Origin: an uncultured Mucilaginibacter sp.
Lineage (GTDB): Bacteria; Bacteroidota; Bacteroidia; Sphingobacteriales; Sphingobacteriaceae
Assembly (NCBI GenBank): GCA_913775265.1
Contig: CAJYJH010000065.1
Location: forward strand, 62,001 to 126,000
Direction of reading: 5' to 3'
DNA: 64,000 nt
The notes under the pieces were generated by a model, which worked only from the letters and a program-made list of their open reading frames with translations, did not search any database and was not told the origin of the DNA. The translations under genes and the position numbers were made by a program. Of this stretch, positions 27,070 to 36,688 are shown one piece after another. Position 1 is the first letter of the stretch; every line of letters starts with the position of its first letter.

Positions 27070-29445
27070 CTACATCACTTTTACTTGTAGTTCAGCAAAC
27101 TTTACCAGCAGCTTTTTATACAGTTCGCTTTTAAATGAGGCTTCGCTATAGATGTCGGTGATCCAAACTAATACCTTCAGCTCAACCGCATCAAGCAAAA
27201 TGGTATTCACCAGTATCTCGGGCGGCAGATTTTTAACTACGCTGTTGCTTTTGCTAACTTCCTCTTCAATAATTTTAAAGATGGCCTGTAGATCGGTGGC
27301 TATATTCACTTTAAAAATTAGCTCCGTTTTGAGGTAATCGTTACTTAAGGTCCAGTTAACCAATCGGCCCGACAGGAGGTCGCCGTTCGGGATAATCACT
27401 TCAGAACCTTGAGGCGTCAGCATTTTGCTGGAGCGGATACCAATATCCTGCACTTTCCCTTTTTTGTCGGCCAGTTCAATATAGTCGCCAATACGGAACG
27501 GCTTTTCAAAGATGAGGATGATACCCGATACAAAGTTGTTCACAATGTTTTGCATACCTAAGCCAATACCCACACTCAGCGCACCTACAACCACAGTAAG
27601 CCTATCCATGCCAATACCTGATGCGGTTACGGCCAGCAACAGGCCGGCAATAAATATAACCAGCCGTACCAGTACCAGCTTGGAGCCTTTGTGCTCTATC
27701 TTGTCATCAAACTTAAGGTTATTGTTTTCGCCAAACAGTACACCTATGTGCTTTTGCAGCATGTTGGCCACGTAAATAATTACGGCAAAAAACAGCACAT
27801 TACCCAGGGTGAAGCTTACGCTGCCAAAAGTTCTTGTTTTGTTCAACAGCGTATGCAAAAGCGCAAAAACACCACCAGCAATGCTTAGGTTGATCAGGAA
27901 TACCAATAACCAAAGGATCACCGCAACTACAGATAATATACGCTTAAACGACTTGCGGGTACTACTTAGGTTGATGCGCGAAAAAAGTCCATTGGTATTA
28001 GAACCTACCTTTATCTGTAGCTCAAGGGCATCAGTAAGTACCTGTACAAATATGGCCAGTGCAATAATTTGGGTTAGGCCTATAATGGCCGTAGTACTAA
28101 ACACTTTGGCCAGGCTGATCCGGCCGAAAACATTAAGTGCGACCGATAACAGGTTAAGACCCCAAAAAATAAATAGTATCGGTTTAATTAATTTTTCGGT
28201 AATGTTTGCCTGGAGTAGCTTTTTGTAAAAATAGTAACCAATATATAGTGAGGCCAGATTAAGCACTATCAGCCATAGGCGGATCCACAGTGCGTCATGC
28301 ACCACCATGTTGGTTAAAATGATGACAATATAGAGTGCTACAATAATCAGCCAGTAGTTTAAATCGGATTTAGGCAGCGTTTTCCAGAAGTGTATAGTAA
28401 TTACAATCAGTAATAAAAACTGCGTAATTTCTATATACATTGATGGCGCATCCGGTTCAAAAAGCGGGGTGAGGTTAAGCATTACCACAAGTGTGGCTAT
28501 CACCGGATAGGGCTTAATGTAAGTGAAGTTTAGCTCGCCAATGGTTTGCTGCAACTCAGCTTTGCGTGCACTTTTAAAATTGCGGTACACCCAAACATAA
28601 AAGGCTACGCCAATGAGCAGTAACAGCAGGCGGTTATCCCAGGTACTGCTGATAAAGTAACTCAATATCTTGTTCTGTCCCTCAAATGATGATTGAATCA
28701 ACTCGCTCACACTGTGGTCGCCATCACCAGTGCTCGGTGCCGACCATATATAAGGCGACTCGCGGCTTAGAGCGCTTTGGCCCGACTGCCGTAAATGATC
28801 GTTGATCGAGTTTTGCAAATCGGTTACTGTAATATATTCTGCTGATACATCAGCCAGCAAGTGGCTCACCGTATCCAGTTTAGCCGTAGTGCCTTTACCA
28901 GCATTTTGCAGCCTCTGTTTAATATTGACAAGTTGTGCATTGTAAAGTCGCTTTTCGGTAGTGTCGGCGGCGCTTACCATCAATACCGAATCGTTGCTTA
29001 ACTCAATAACTTCATTGGCTAAACGCTGCAAATCATTGTTGTATTTAGTAAGCGTATTGCGCCAATCGGTAAGTTTAGCTAAGGCGTCTTTCAGTATCAG
29101 GTTATAACTCAGCAGGCTTTTAGGATCGGTCAGTTTCCCTGCGGCATCCAGGTCGCGTTTTACCGGAGCTATATCTTTTTTTACAGCTGCGAGCCCATCA
29201 CTAATAGCCGGAACTCCAAAACCACGTTTATTAGTGGCGTTAATTTCGGTAATGGCAGCCTGTGCTTTTTGTATCCTAAAAAGCAGCGTATCCGGAATAG
29301 TTTTGGCCGAATCAGTTTTTACCTGCGTACTGTCCTGTGCATAGGCAGGTAGCATGTATGTTAGGCAGCAGACAGTAAATCCCCATAAAATTATCGAACG
29401 TTTTAAGAGACTTTTTGGATGAACTTGTTGCTGAGAATAGAGCAT
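27070..29445 (-). CDS. Large MscS-family mechanosensitive channel (MscK-like)
   Basis: A 791-residue channel. A signal peptide (residues 15-36), a periplasmic coiled-coil region of about 200 residues, then about ten membrane segments, ending in the conserved MscS pore and beta domain (VGIGLGMQNIVNNFVSGIIL, EKPFRIGDYIEL, IIPNGDLLSGRLVNWT). The large periplasmic domain and extra helices place it with MscK/MscM rather than the short MscS. It would release solutes at hypo-osmotic shock. A potential regulatory input of the periplasmic part is unknown. Confidence 0.9.
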   Translation of the reverse strand: MLYSQQQVHPKSLLKRSIILWGFTVCCLTYMLPAYAQDSTQVKTDSAKTIPDTLLFRIQKAQAAITEINATNKRGFGVPAISDGLAAVKKDIAPVKRDLDAAGKLTDPKSLLSYNLILKDALAKLTDWRNTLTKYNNDLQRLANEVIELSNDSVLMVSAADTTEKRLYNAQLVNIKQRLQNAGKGTTAKLDTVSHLLADVSAEYITVTDLQNSINDHLRQSGQSALSRESPYIWSAPSTGDGDHSVSELIQSSFEGQNKILSYFISSTWDNRLLLLLIGVAFYVWVYRNFKSARKAELQQTIGELNFTYIKPYPVIATLVVMLNLTPLFEPDAPSMYIEITQFLLLIVITIHFWKTLPKSDLNYWLIIVALYIVIILTNMVVHDALWIRLWLIVLNLASLYIGYYFYKKLLQANITEKLIKPILFIFWGLNLLSVALNVFGRISLAKVFSTTAIIGLTQIIALAIFVQVLTDALELQIKVGSNTNGLFSRINLSSTRKSFKRILSVVAVILWLLVFLINLSIAGGVFALLHTLLNKTRTFGSVSFTLGNVLFFAVIIYVANMLQKHIGVLFGENNNLKFDDKIEHKGSKLVLVRLVIFIAGLLLAVTASGIGMDRLTVVVGALSVGIGLGMQNIVNNFVSGIILIFEKPFRIGDYIELADKKGKVQDIGIRSSKMLTPQGSEVIIPNGDLLSGRLVNWTLSNDYLKTELIFKVNIATDLQAIFKIIEEEVSKSNSVVKNLPPEILVNTILLDAVELKVLVWITDIYSEASFKSELYKKLLVKFAELQVKVM

Positions 29446-29617
29446 AATAGAGAAGTATTGTTAACAAAGCAGGCACATAATGCCAGTTTGGTATACAAGC
29501 GGTTGTCGAAAGAGTTTTCAGGAATATAGCATTGGTTTCTGTAAGCCTTTGTCTAAAAAGTACAACTAACAGCTATTAATCAAACCATTAGCTGAAAAAT
29601 GAGTTGATGATTTTACT

Positions 29618-30109
29618 GTGGCTAATCTTTCAAATAATAAACCGCCTGTAAACCTCACCGGTCGCCTTAAATGGGTGGAGCGGATTGCTTATTTGTTTGA
29701 TGAACAGTTTAGGATTCCCGGCACCAAATTTAAATTCGGGCTCGATCCTATTATCAACTTATTACCCGTAGCCGGCGACGCTGCCGGTTTTATGGTAGGG
29801 GCCGCTTTGGTACTCACCATGGCCAAACATGGGGTGAGCCGTAAGGTGTTAATTTTAATGATGTTTAACCTGCTGCTGGATGGCCTGATTGGTTCTATCC
29901 CGCTTATTGGGCAAGTGTTTGATTTTTACTACAAGTCCAATACCCGTAACATCAAGCTGCTGAAAGAGCATTACGAAGAAGGAAAACACCAGGGGCGTGG
30001 TACCGGAACACTCATTATGATCTTCATATTCCTGGTCGTGTTTATGGCGTTAGTGCTCTTCCTGGCCGTTAAATTGTTAAGCTTACTTTACCATTGGATT
30101 AAGGGCTAA
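29618..30109 (+). CDS. DUF4112 membrane protein
   Basis: A 163-residue protein of the DUF4112 family: ERIAYLFDEQFRIPGTKFKFGLDPIINLLPVAGD, two or three membrane segments (about 50-70, 75-100 and 130-158) and a signature NLLLDGLIGSIPLIGQVFDFYYKSNTRN. The start is GTG at 29618, as an in-frame stop lies at 29600 with no ATG between. It is divergent from the MscS gene. The family has no known function. Confidence 0.8.
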   Translation: MANLSNNKPPVNLTGRLKWVERIAYLFDEQFRIPGTKFKFGLDPIINLLPVAGDAAGFMVGAALVLTMAKHGVSRKVLILMMFNLLLDGLIGSIPLIGQVFDFYYKSNTRNIKLLKEHYEEGKHQGRGTGTLIMIFIFLVVFMALVLFLAVKLLSLLYHWIKG

Positions 30110-30190
30110 TTAACCGAAACCTACTTACAGCTGACAATTTTAAACGCCTCCCGGTGTACTTTTTACACGTATTATTGCCTGTAAGTGAGA

Positions 30191-30234
30191 GCAAACGATT
30201 GCGTAACTTTTTAAACGTATTGACGACGTTTAAA
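30191..30234. promoter_or_regulatory. Cluster of palindromes upstream of the hexuronate operon
   Basis: GCAAACGATTGC (30191-30202) contains AAnCGnTT, the core of LacI-family operators. Just after it TTTAAACG (30210-30217) and its exact complement CGTTTAAA (30227-30234) are separated by 9 bases. A GTGTA/TACAC repeat lies at 30154-30168. All fall 170-250 bases before uxaC. Operator function is inference. Confidence 0.35.
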
Positions 30235-30339
30235 GGCAAAATCTTTCAGATACTCAATTATTATTATTTAGTTTGTGTTTTACCTATGATTGCCAATAAG
30301 GCATCACGCAGAACATATTATTAAAAAAATATAAACCCA

Positions 30340-30365
30340 ACTGTTCAAAACAGTCACTAACTTTA
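30340..30365 (+). promoter_or_regulatory. Candidate promoter-operator of uxaC
   Basis: A -7-like TAACTTTA (30358-30365, 7 of 8 to TAnnTTTG) lies 36 bases before the ATG. A perfect palindrome ACTGTT-CAA-AACAGT (30340-30354) abuts it within the spacer, the position of a repressor site. Confidence 0.4.
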
Positions 30366-30401
30366 AAGCAACGGCTATAAGTTGCCAGTACCACATTTGT
30401 T

Positions 30402-31799
30402 ATGAAAAAGTTTTTAGATGAGAATTTTTTGCTGCAAACCGAAACCGCGCAGCGCTTGTACCACGAGTATGCAAAAGGGCTTCCAATCATAGATTATCAC
30501 TGTCACCTTCCGCCCAACGAGATTGCAGCGAATCTCAATTTTAAAAATTTAACTCACGCCTGGTTATACGGCGACCATTACAAATGGCGTGCATTGCGCA
30601 CCAATGGCGTAGACGAAAGCTACATTACCGGTGATAAAAGTGATGCTGAAAAATTTGAAAAGTGGGCCGCTACCGTACCATATACCTTACGTAACCCATT
30701 ATACCACTGGACGCATTTAGAATTACAGCGTTATTTTGATACCAACGAAATCTTATCGCCTGATACTGCTAAAAAAATCTATGATGATTGTTCGGCTAAA
30801 TTGCAAACGCCGGAATTTGCAGTGCAAAGCCTGATCAAAAAAATGAAGGTAGAAACCATCTGTACTACCGACGATCCGCTGGATAACCTGGAGTTTCATC
30901 AGCAAATGGCCGGTAGCGACGTAGCTAAAATATTGCCTACTTTCCGTCCGGATAAAGCCATGAACGCCGATGATACACAGGCGCTCAACGCTTACATCAA
31001 CAAATTGGAGGAAGTTGCTAATGTTAGTATCTCGGATTACGATAGCTATTTGGCTGCATTAAAAACCCGTCATGATTTCTTTGCTGCTCATGGTTGTAAA
31101 GTATCAGACCATGGTTTAGAGCATATCTACGCCGAAAACTATACTAATGAAGAAGTTAAAGCCATATTTGATAAAATCCGCTCTGGACAAGCTTTGCTTC
31201 CGGGGGAAATCTTAAAAATCAAATCGGCTTTATTAATTCAGTTTGCCATCTGGGATCACGAAAAAGGATGGGTTCAGCAGTTCCACTTGGGTGCTTTGCG
31301 CAACAACAATACCCGTTTGCTAACCAAATTAGGGCCAGATACCGGTTTCGACTCTATCGGTGATTTTAGCCAGGCTGCTAACCTGTCAAAATTCCTGAAC
31401 AAGTTAGATACTGAAGATAAACTGACTAAAACCATCATCTATAACCTTAACCCGGCTGATAATGAAATGATGGCTGCCATGATTGGTAACTTTAATGATG
31501 GTACCGTTGCCGGTAAAGTACAGTTTGGCTCTGGCTGGTGGTTCCTGGATCAGAAAGATGGTATGATCAGACAGATGAATGCTTTGTCAAACTTAGGTTT
31601 GATCAGTCGTTTCATAGGTATGCTAACTGATTCTCGCAGCTTCCTGTCGTTCCCTCGTCATGAGTATTTCCGCCGCATTGTATGCAACTTGTTTGCCGAG
31701 GATATTGAGAACGGCGAATTGCCTAATGATATTGAATGGACCGGAAAAATAATCCAGGACATCTGTTACTACAACGCTAAAAATTACTTCCCGTTTTAA
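30402..31799 (+). CDS. uxaC: Glucuronate (uronate) isomerase
   Basis: The 465-residue UxaC, which converts D-glucuronate to D-fructuronate and D-galacturonate to D-tagaturonate. Zinc-binding and amidohydrolase-fold motifs are visible: IDYHCHLPP near residue 31, CTTDDPLDNLEFHQ, FHLGALRNNNTR and MLTDSRSFLSFPRHEYFRR near the C-terminus. Length is typical. It is the first gene of a plus-strand block with kdgK, eda and a transporter; kdgK follows after 13 bases. Confidence 0.96.
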   Translation: MKKFLDENFLLQTETAQRLYHEYAKGLPIIDYHCHLPPNEIAANLNFKNLTHAWLYGDHYKWRALRTNGVDESYITGDKSDAEKFEKWAATVPYTLRNPLYHWTHLELQRYFDTNEILSPDTAKKIYDDCSAKLQTPEFAVQSLIKKMKVETICTTDDPLDNLEFHQQMAGSDVAKILPTFRPDKAMNADDTQALNAYINKLEEVANVSISDYDSYLAALKTRHDFFAAHGCKVSDHGLEHIYAENYTNEEVKAIFDKIRSGQALLPGEILKIKSALLIQFAIWDHEKGWVQQFHLGALRNNNTRLLTKLGPDTGFDSIGDFSQAANLSKFLNKLDTEDKLTKTIIYNLNPADNEMMAAMIGNFNDGTVAGKVQFGSGWWFLDQKDGMIRQMNALSNLGLISRFIGMLTDSRSFLSFPRHEYFRRIVCNLFAEDIENGELPNDIEWTGKIIQDICYYNAKNYFPF

Positions 31800-31812
31800 T
31801 TAGCGATTTTAG

Positions 31813-32853
31813 ATGAGCGAATTAACCAGTAAAGATTATACTACAGGAGCTGTTTTAAACTTTGGCGAATTGCTGTTACGCATCACCCCTGATGCGCAGG
31901 GCGATTGGCTGCAGCAAAACAGCCTGCCTGTTTTTGTTGGTGGAGCCGAGCTTAATGTGGCTACGGCATTAGCCTTATGGGATGTGCCTTCGCGCTATTT
32001 TACAGCTTTGCCTAAAAATGGCATGTCGGCGCAAATTGTCAGCTTTTTAGAAGATAAAGACATTGATACGTCTTCTATCTTTTACCATGGCAACCGCGTT
32101 GGCCTGTACTTTTTAACCAAGGGTCAGGATTTAAAACATGATGCCTTAATTTACGACCGTGCTTATTCGGCTTTTGCAGAGCTAACGCCCGGCCAGGTTG
32201 ATTGGGATAAAGTGCTGGATGGTGTAACCTGGTTTCACTTTAGTGCCATATGCCCGGCCATCAGCCAAAACGCGGCCGATGTTTGCAAGGAGGTTCTAGA
32301 AGCGGCATCCAAAAAAGGCATCACTATTTCGGTCGACCTAAATTACCGTGCCAAACTTTGGAAGTATGGTAAAGAGCCAATTGACGTTATGCCCGAACTG
32401 GCACAATATTGCGACCTGATTATGGGTAACGTTTGGGCCGCCGAGCGTATGCTGGGTACGCCGGTAAGTCCGGATGTAACCGAGTCTGGCCAGAAAAGCC
32501 TGTACGTAAAAGAAGCACAAAACAGCTCAGAGGCTATCATGAAGCAGTTCCCTAAATGTAAAGCGGTAGCCAACACTTTTAGGTTTGATGCCAATAATAC
32601 AGATGTTCAATATTATACAGTGTTGTATACTGATGGCCAACCTTACCTGTCGGGTGAGTATGCAGCCGAAACAATTATTGATAAAGTGGGTAGCGGCGAT
32701 TGCTACATGGCAGGCCTTATTTATGGCTTTTACAACGGTTTAGGCGCTCAGCAAATCGTAAACTTTGCTACTGCGGCCGCTTTTACCAAGCTTTTTGTAA
32801 ACAGCGACGCCACCAACAAAACCGTTGAGGAGATAGAAAAAGAAATTAAGTAA
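31813..32853 (+). CDS. kdgK: 2-keto-3-deoxygluconate kinase (PfkB family)
   Basis: A 346-residue ribokinase-fold sugar kinase. It has the N-terminal FVGGAELNVATALA and the C-terminal PfkB signature DKVGSGDCYMAGLIYG, with the catalytic Asp in GSGD. Context (uronate isomerase before, KDPG aldolase after, stop of kdgK touching the start of eda) indicates phosphorylation of 2-keto-3-deoxygluconate to KDPG. It is annotated by family and operon; the kinase could also take related ketoses. Confidence 0.88.
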   Translation: MSELTSKDYTTGAVLNFGELLLRITPDAQGDWLQQNSLPVFVGGAELNVATALALWDVPSRYFTALPKNGMSAQIVSFLEDKDIDTSSIFYHGNRVGLYFLTKGQDLKHDALIYDRAYSAFAELTPGQVDWDKVLDGVTWFHFSAICPAISQNAADVCKEVLEAASKKGITISVDLNYRAKLWKYGKEPIDVMPELAQYCDLIMGNVWAAERMLGTPVSPDVTESGQKSLYVKEAQNSSEAIMKQFPKCKAVANTFRFDANNTDVQYYTVLYTDGQPYLSGEYAAETIIDKVGSGDCYMAGLIYGFYNGLGAQQIVNFATAAAFTKLFVNSDATNKTVEEIEKEIK

Positions 32854-33513
32854 ATGAAAACTAAACAGGAAGTATTAGATAGCATAGTTACCCAAGGCAT
32901 GCTGCCTTTGTTTTTTTACGAAGATGCAGCCACCAGCGTAGAGATAACCCGAACTTTATATAAAGCAGGTGTTCGTGTGTTTGAATACACCAATCGCGGT
33001 GCCGCAGCGCTTGATAACTTTAAAAAATTAAAAGAGCTGCAGCAAAATGAAATGCCCGATCTGCATTTAGGTATCGGTACTATTAAATCGGTTAACGATG
33101 CTGATGCTTTCATCAACGCCGGTGCCGATTTCCTGGTGTCGCCCATTGTTAACCCTGAAGTGGCTAAAATGGCACACGATCGCAATATGCTTTGGATACC
33201 GGGTTGTATGACGCCTACAGAAATTTATACCGCACAATGCAATGATGCGGCATTGATTAAGCTTTTCCCGGCCAATATTTTAGGTCCTGGCTTTTTAACC
33301 GCTATTAAAGAGCTGTTCCGCGACCAATTATTTATGCCTACCGGTGGTGTAGAGTTAGAGGCAGGCAACATATCTACCTGGTTTAAAGCCGGTGTATGTG
33401 CCGTTGGAATGGGCAGCAAACTGATCAGCAAAAAAGTACTCGAAGAAAAACAATACGACCAATTATTCACCGATACACAAAAAGCCCTGGAGCTGGTAAA
33501 AACCAGCCGGTAA
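32854..33513 (+). CDS. eda: 2-keto-3-deoxy-6-phosphogluconate aldolase
   Basis: A 219-residue class I KDPG/KHG aldolase. The Schiff-base lysine lies in IKLFPANILGPGF, and GGVELEAGNISTW is the phosphate-binding loop. It splits KDPG to pyruvate and glyceraldehyde 3-phosphate, the last step of hexuronate breakdown. It starts directly at the base after the kdgK stop, so the two are translationally coupled. Confidence 0.92.
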   Translation: MKTKQEVLDSIVTQGMLPLFFYEDAATSVEITRTLYKAGVRVFEYTNRGAAALDNFKKLKELQQNEMPDLHLGIGTIKSVNDADAFINAGADFLVSPIVNPEVAKMAHDRNMLWIPGCMTPTEIYTAQCNDAALIKLFPANILGPGFLTAIKELFRDQLFMPTGGVELEAGNISTWFKAGVCAVGMGSKLISKKVLEEKQYDQLFTDTQKALELVKTSR

Positions 33514-33532
33514 TAACTATCTATAACCCATT

Positions 33533-34858
33533 ATGAGTAACCTAAAAATGAGCAATTACCGCTGGACCATTTGCGCCCTGCTGTTTTTTGCCACTACTAT
33601 TAATTACCTCGACAGGCAAGTATTGAGCTTATTAAAGCCTACGCTGTCAAAAGAGTTTGGCTGGACCGATAGCGATTACGGAACCATTGTAGGTGTATTC
33701 TCACTGGCTTATGCGTTTTCGATGTTATTTGCCGGACGTATAGTAGATTATCTGGGTACCAAAAGCGGTTATGCATGGTCTATTATTTTATGGTCTATTG
33801 GTGCTATTGTACATGCCGTGGCTCATTTGATCCCTAACAATATTTTAGGTTTCTCATTAGGCCGTACGGTGTTAGCTGCGGGCGAGTCGGGTAACTTTCC
33901 GGCTGCTATTAAAACTACGGCAGAGTATTTTCCTAAAAAAGATCGTGCTTTAGCAACAGGTGTATTTAATTCGGGTGCTAACGTGGGTGCTATCTTGGCG
34001 CCTATCCTGGTGCCTTGGATTGCCGTAACCTGGGGCTGGCAATGGGCCTTTGTCAGTATTGGTGCCATCGGCTTTATCTGGCTGATTTTTTGGCTGATAC
34101 TTTACGAGATCCCATCAAAAAACAAGAATGTAAATGAGGCAGAGTATGCGTACATCCATAGTGATGAAATACAGCAGCACGAGCCCATCAAAGTAGAAAA
34201 AGAAGACGAGGGCAGAAAGTTTACTTACAGTGAGTGCTTAAAATACAAGCAAACCTGGGCATTCGCCTTCGGTAAATTTATGACCGACGGTGTATGGTGG
34301 TTTTACCTGTTCTGGTTACCGGCATACTTTGATTCGAGGTATCACATGACCGGTACTTCCATTTCTTTACCTATCGCCATTTTATACACTATCACCATGT
34401 TTGGTTCCATTGGTGGTGGCGCTTTCCCGGCTTACTTTATCAACAAAGGATATGATGCCTACACCGGTCGTATGAAAGCCATGTTTATTATTGCGCTTTT
34501 CCCGCTGGTGGTACTATTAACACCTTATTTAAGCGAATATAGTTATTGGTGGGCCGTGGCTTTAATTGCCGTTGGTGCATCTGCTCACCAGGCATGGTCG
34601 GCTAACATCTTTACTACCGTTGGCGATATGTTCCCGAAAAAGGCTATTGCCACTATTACTGGTATTGGTGGTATGGCCGGCGGTATCGGCTCGTTTTTAT
34701 TAAGTAAAGGTGGCGGTATGCTGTTTGACCATTACAAAGCCGAAGGCAACATTAGCACAGGTTACTCTATCATGTTTGTACTTTGTGCTATAGCCTACGT
34801 AATTGCCTGGGTGGTAATGAAGGCACTGGTACCTAAGATGAAGCCGATTGAACTATAG
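33533..34858 (+). CDS. MFS transporter, probable hexuronate:H+ symporter (ACS family)
   Basis: A 441-residue major facilitator with 12 predicted membrane segments. The opening NYRWTICALLFFATTINYLDRQVLSLLKP is typical of the anion:cation symporter (ExuT/GudP) subgroup, as is GRTVLAAGESGNFPAAIKTTAEYFPKKDRA. By operon position it imports glucuronate and/or galacturonate. It follows eda by 19 bases. Confidence 0.88.
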   Translation: MSNLKMSNYRWTICALLFFATTINYLDRQVLSLLKPTLSKEFGWTDSDYGTIVGVFSLAYAFSMLFAGRIVDYLGTKSGYAWSIILWSIGAIVHAVAHLIPNNILGFSLGRTVLAAGESGNFPAAIKTTAEYFPKKDRALATGVFNSGANVGAILAPILVPWIAVTWGWQWAFVSIGAIGFIWLIFWLILYEIPSKNKNVNEAEYAYIHSDEIQQHEPIKVEKEDEGRKFTYSECLKYKQTWAFAFGKFMTDGVWWFYLFWLPAYFDSRYHMTGTSISLPIAILYTITMFGSIGGGAFPAYFINKGYDAYTGRMKAMFIIALFPLVVLLTPYLSEYSYWWAVALIAVGASAHQAWSANIFTTVGDMFPKKAIATITGIGGMAGGIGSFLLSKGGGMLFDHYKAEGNISTGYSIMFVLCAIAYVIAWVVMKALVPKMKPIEL

Positions 34859-34976
34859 TTAATGAATGTAATGTAACCCAGCAGTGGATTGACATTAACA
34901 AATCTATAGCTTGGATTACATACATTGATCACACAACAAACAACCTGAACATAAGCATTAACATTAAACAATTATC

Positions 34977-36599
34977 ATGAGTTTCAAAGACGAGCTTAAC
35001 AGCTTATTTGTTGATGAAAACCAGGTTCCGGCCGAATACCGGATTGAAGAGTTACATCAGCGTGAGTATTTAGTTAACGGCGAAATGAGACCTTGGGACG
35101 GAGAAGTGAGCGAAGTGTATTCGCCCATTTGTATACCCGGACCTGATGGTTTGCAGCGTAAACTGATTGGCAGTTATCCGCTGGGTACTGAAAAAGAAGC
35201 AATGGACGCTTTAGAAGCAGCCGAAGCCGCTTACAATAATGGTCGCGGAGAGTGGCCAACTATGAGCGTAGCCGACCGCATTAAATGCCTGGAGAAGTTT
35301 GTGTACAAGATGGTGGAGCAGCGCGACCTGGTAATCAAATTGATTATGTGGGAAATCGGTAAGTCGCTGGCCGATTCTACCAAAGAATTTGACCGCACCG
35401 TTGAGTATATCAACTTAACGATTGATGCCCTGAAAGATACCGACCGCCACTCATCAAGATTTGAAATTGCCGAAGGTGTAGTGGCGCAAACCCGCCGTTC
35501 GCCTATTGGTGTAGTGTTATGTATGGGCCCGTTCAACTACCCGTTGAACGAAACCTTTACGACGCTTATCCCGGCCATCATTATGGGGAATACGATTTTA
35601 TTTAAACCACCTAAGCACGGTACTTTAGTGCATTACCCATTATTACGTGCTTTCCAGGAATCGTTCCCTAAAGGCGTAGTAAATACGGTTTATGGCCGTG
35701 GTGCTAATGTAACCCCTGGTTTAATGGCTACTGGTCGTATCAATGTACTGGCTTTCATTGGCTCAAGTAAAGTAGCTAACGACCTTAAAAAGCGTCATCC
35801 AAAAATTAACCGCTTACGTGCGGTATTAAGTTTGGATGCTAAAAATGCCGCCATTGTAACTAAAAGTGCGGATCTGAATATTGCCGTAAGCGAGTGTATT
35901 TTAGGTTCGCTTTCATATAACGGACAGCGTTGTACAGCTATTAAAATCATCCACGTACATAAAGATGTAGCTGATGAGTTTTTGAAGCTGTTGGGCGAAG
36001 GCATTGCTAAGCTTAAATACGGCATGCCGTGGACCAAAGGCGTTAATTTGACGCCAGTAGCAGAGCCCGGCAAGCCGGCCTACTTAAAAGAGTGTATAGA
36101 TGATGCCTTAGCCAACGGTGCCCCGGTAGTGAACGAAAACGGTGGCGAAACTGTGGCCTCATTTGTTTTCCCGGCGGTAGTATACCCGGTTAATGATAAA
36201 ATGAAGCTTTATCGCGAAGAGCAGTTTGGACCGGTTATCCCTGTAATCCCTTTCGAAAATATTGAGGAGCCGATCCAGTACCAGATTGACTCGCCGCATG
36301 GCATGCAGGTAAGTATCTTTAGTACTGATGCGCAGGAAACAGCCAATCTGATTGATCCGTTTGTAAACCTGGTAAGCCGGGTAAATATTAACGCACAGTG
36401 CCAGCGTGGCCCGGACGTGTTTCCGTTTACCGGCCGTAAAGATAGTGCCGAGGGTACGCTTTCGGTTCATGATGCCCTGCGTTCGTTCTCTATCCGCTCA
36501 CTGGTAGCTACCAAGATGAACGATACTAACAAGCAGTTGTTAAACGAGATTGTAAACAATCACGACAGTAACTTCCTGAGCACAAATTATATTTTTTAA
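34977..36599 (+). CDS. Aldehyde dehydrogenase, NADP-dependent GAPDH (GapN)-like
   Basis: A 540-residue aldehyde dehydrogenase resembling non-phosphorylating glyceraldehyde-3-phosphate dehydrogenase. Motifs: GPFNYPLNETFTTLIPAI (cofactor domain), FIGSSKVAND, the catalytic Cys in SYNGQRCTAIK (about residue 318) and EEQFGPVIPVIPF. The usual ELGGK motif, which carries the general-base Glu, reads LSLDAKN here. Beside a KDPG aldolase it could oxidise the glyceraldehyde 3-phosphate to 3-phosphoglycerate with NADPH formation. It is 118 bases after the transporter, either in the same unit or with its own promoter, and ends at a strong terminator. Confidence 0.85.
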   Translation: MSFKDELNSLFVDENQVPAEYRIEELHQREYLVNGEMRPWDGEVSEVYSPICIPGPDGLQRKLIGSYPLGTEKEAMDALEAAEAAYNNGRGEWPTMSVADRIKCLEKFVYKMVEQRDLVIKLIMWEIGKSLADSTKEFDRTVEYINLTIDALKDTDRHSSRFEIAEGVVAQTRRSPIGVVLCMGPFNYPLNETFTTLIPAIIMGNTILFKPPKHGTLVHYPLLRAFQESFPKGVVNTVYGRGANVTPGLMATGRINVLAFIGSSKVANDLKKRHPKINRLRAVLSLDAKNAAIVTKSADLNIAVSECILGSLSYNGQRCTAIKIIHVHKDVADEFLKLLGEGIAKLKYGMPWTKGVNLTPVAEPGKPAYLKECIDDALANGAPVVNENGGETVASFVFPAVVYPVNDKMKLYREEQFGPVIPVIPFENIEEPIQYQIDSPHGMQVSIFSTDAQETANLIDPFVNLVSRVNINAQCQRGPDVFPFTGRKDSAEGTLSVHDALRSFSIRSLVATKMNDTNKQLLNEIVNNHDSNFLSTNYIF

Positions 36600-36614
36600 A
36601 CGCTTAGAAAGGCT

Positions 36615-36660
36615 ATAAAACAAAAATGCAAGCTTTTACAGGCTTGCATTTTTGTTTTAT
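36615..36660. terminator. Bidirectional terminator between the GapN-like gene and dtd
   Basis: A perfect 19-base-pair stem (36615-36633 with 36642-36660) has an 8-base loop; its A-rich and T-rich feet suit both convergent genes. Confidence 0.9.
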
Positions 36661-36688
36661 ATGAAGTGAATAAATCTCGGCAAATTAA

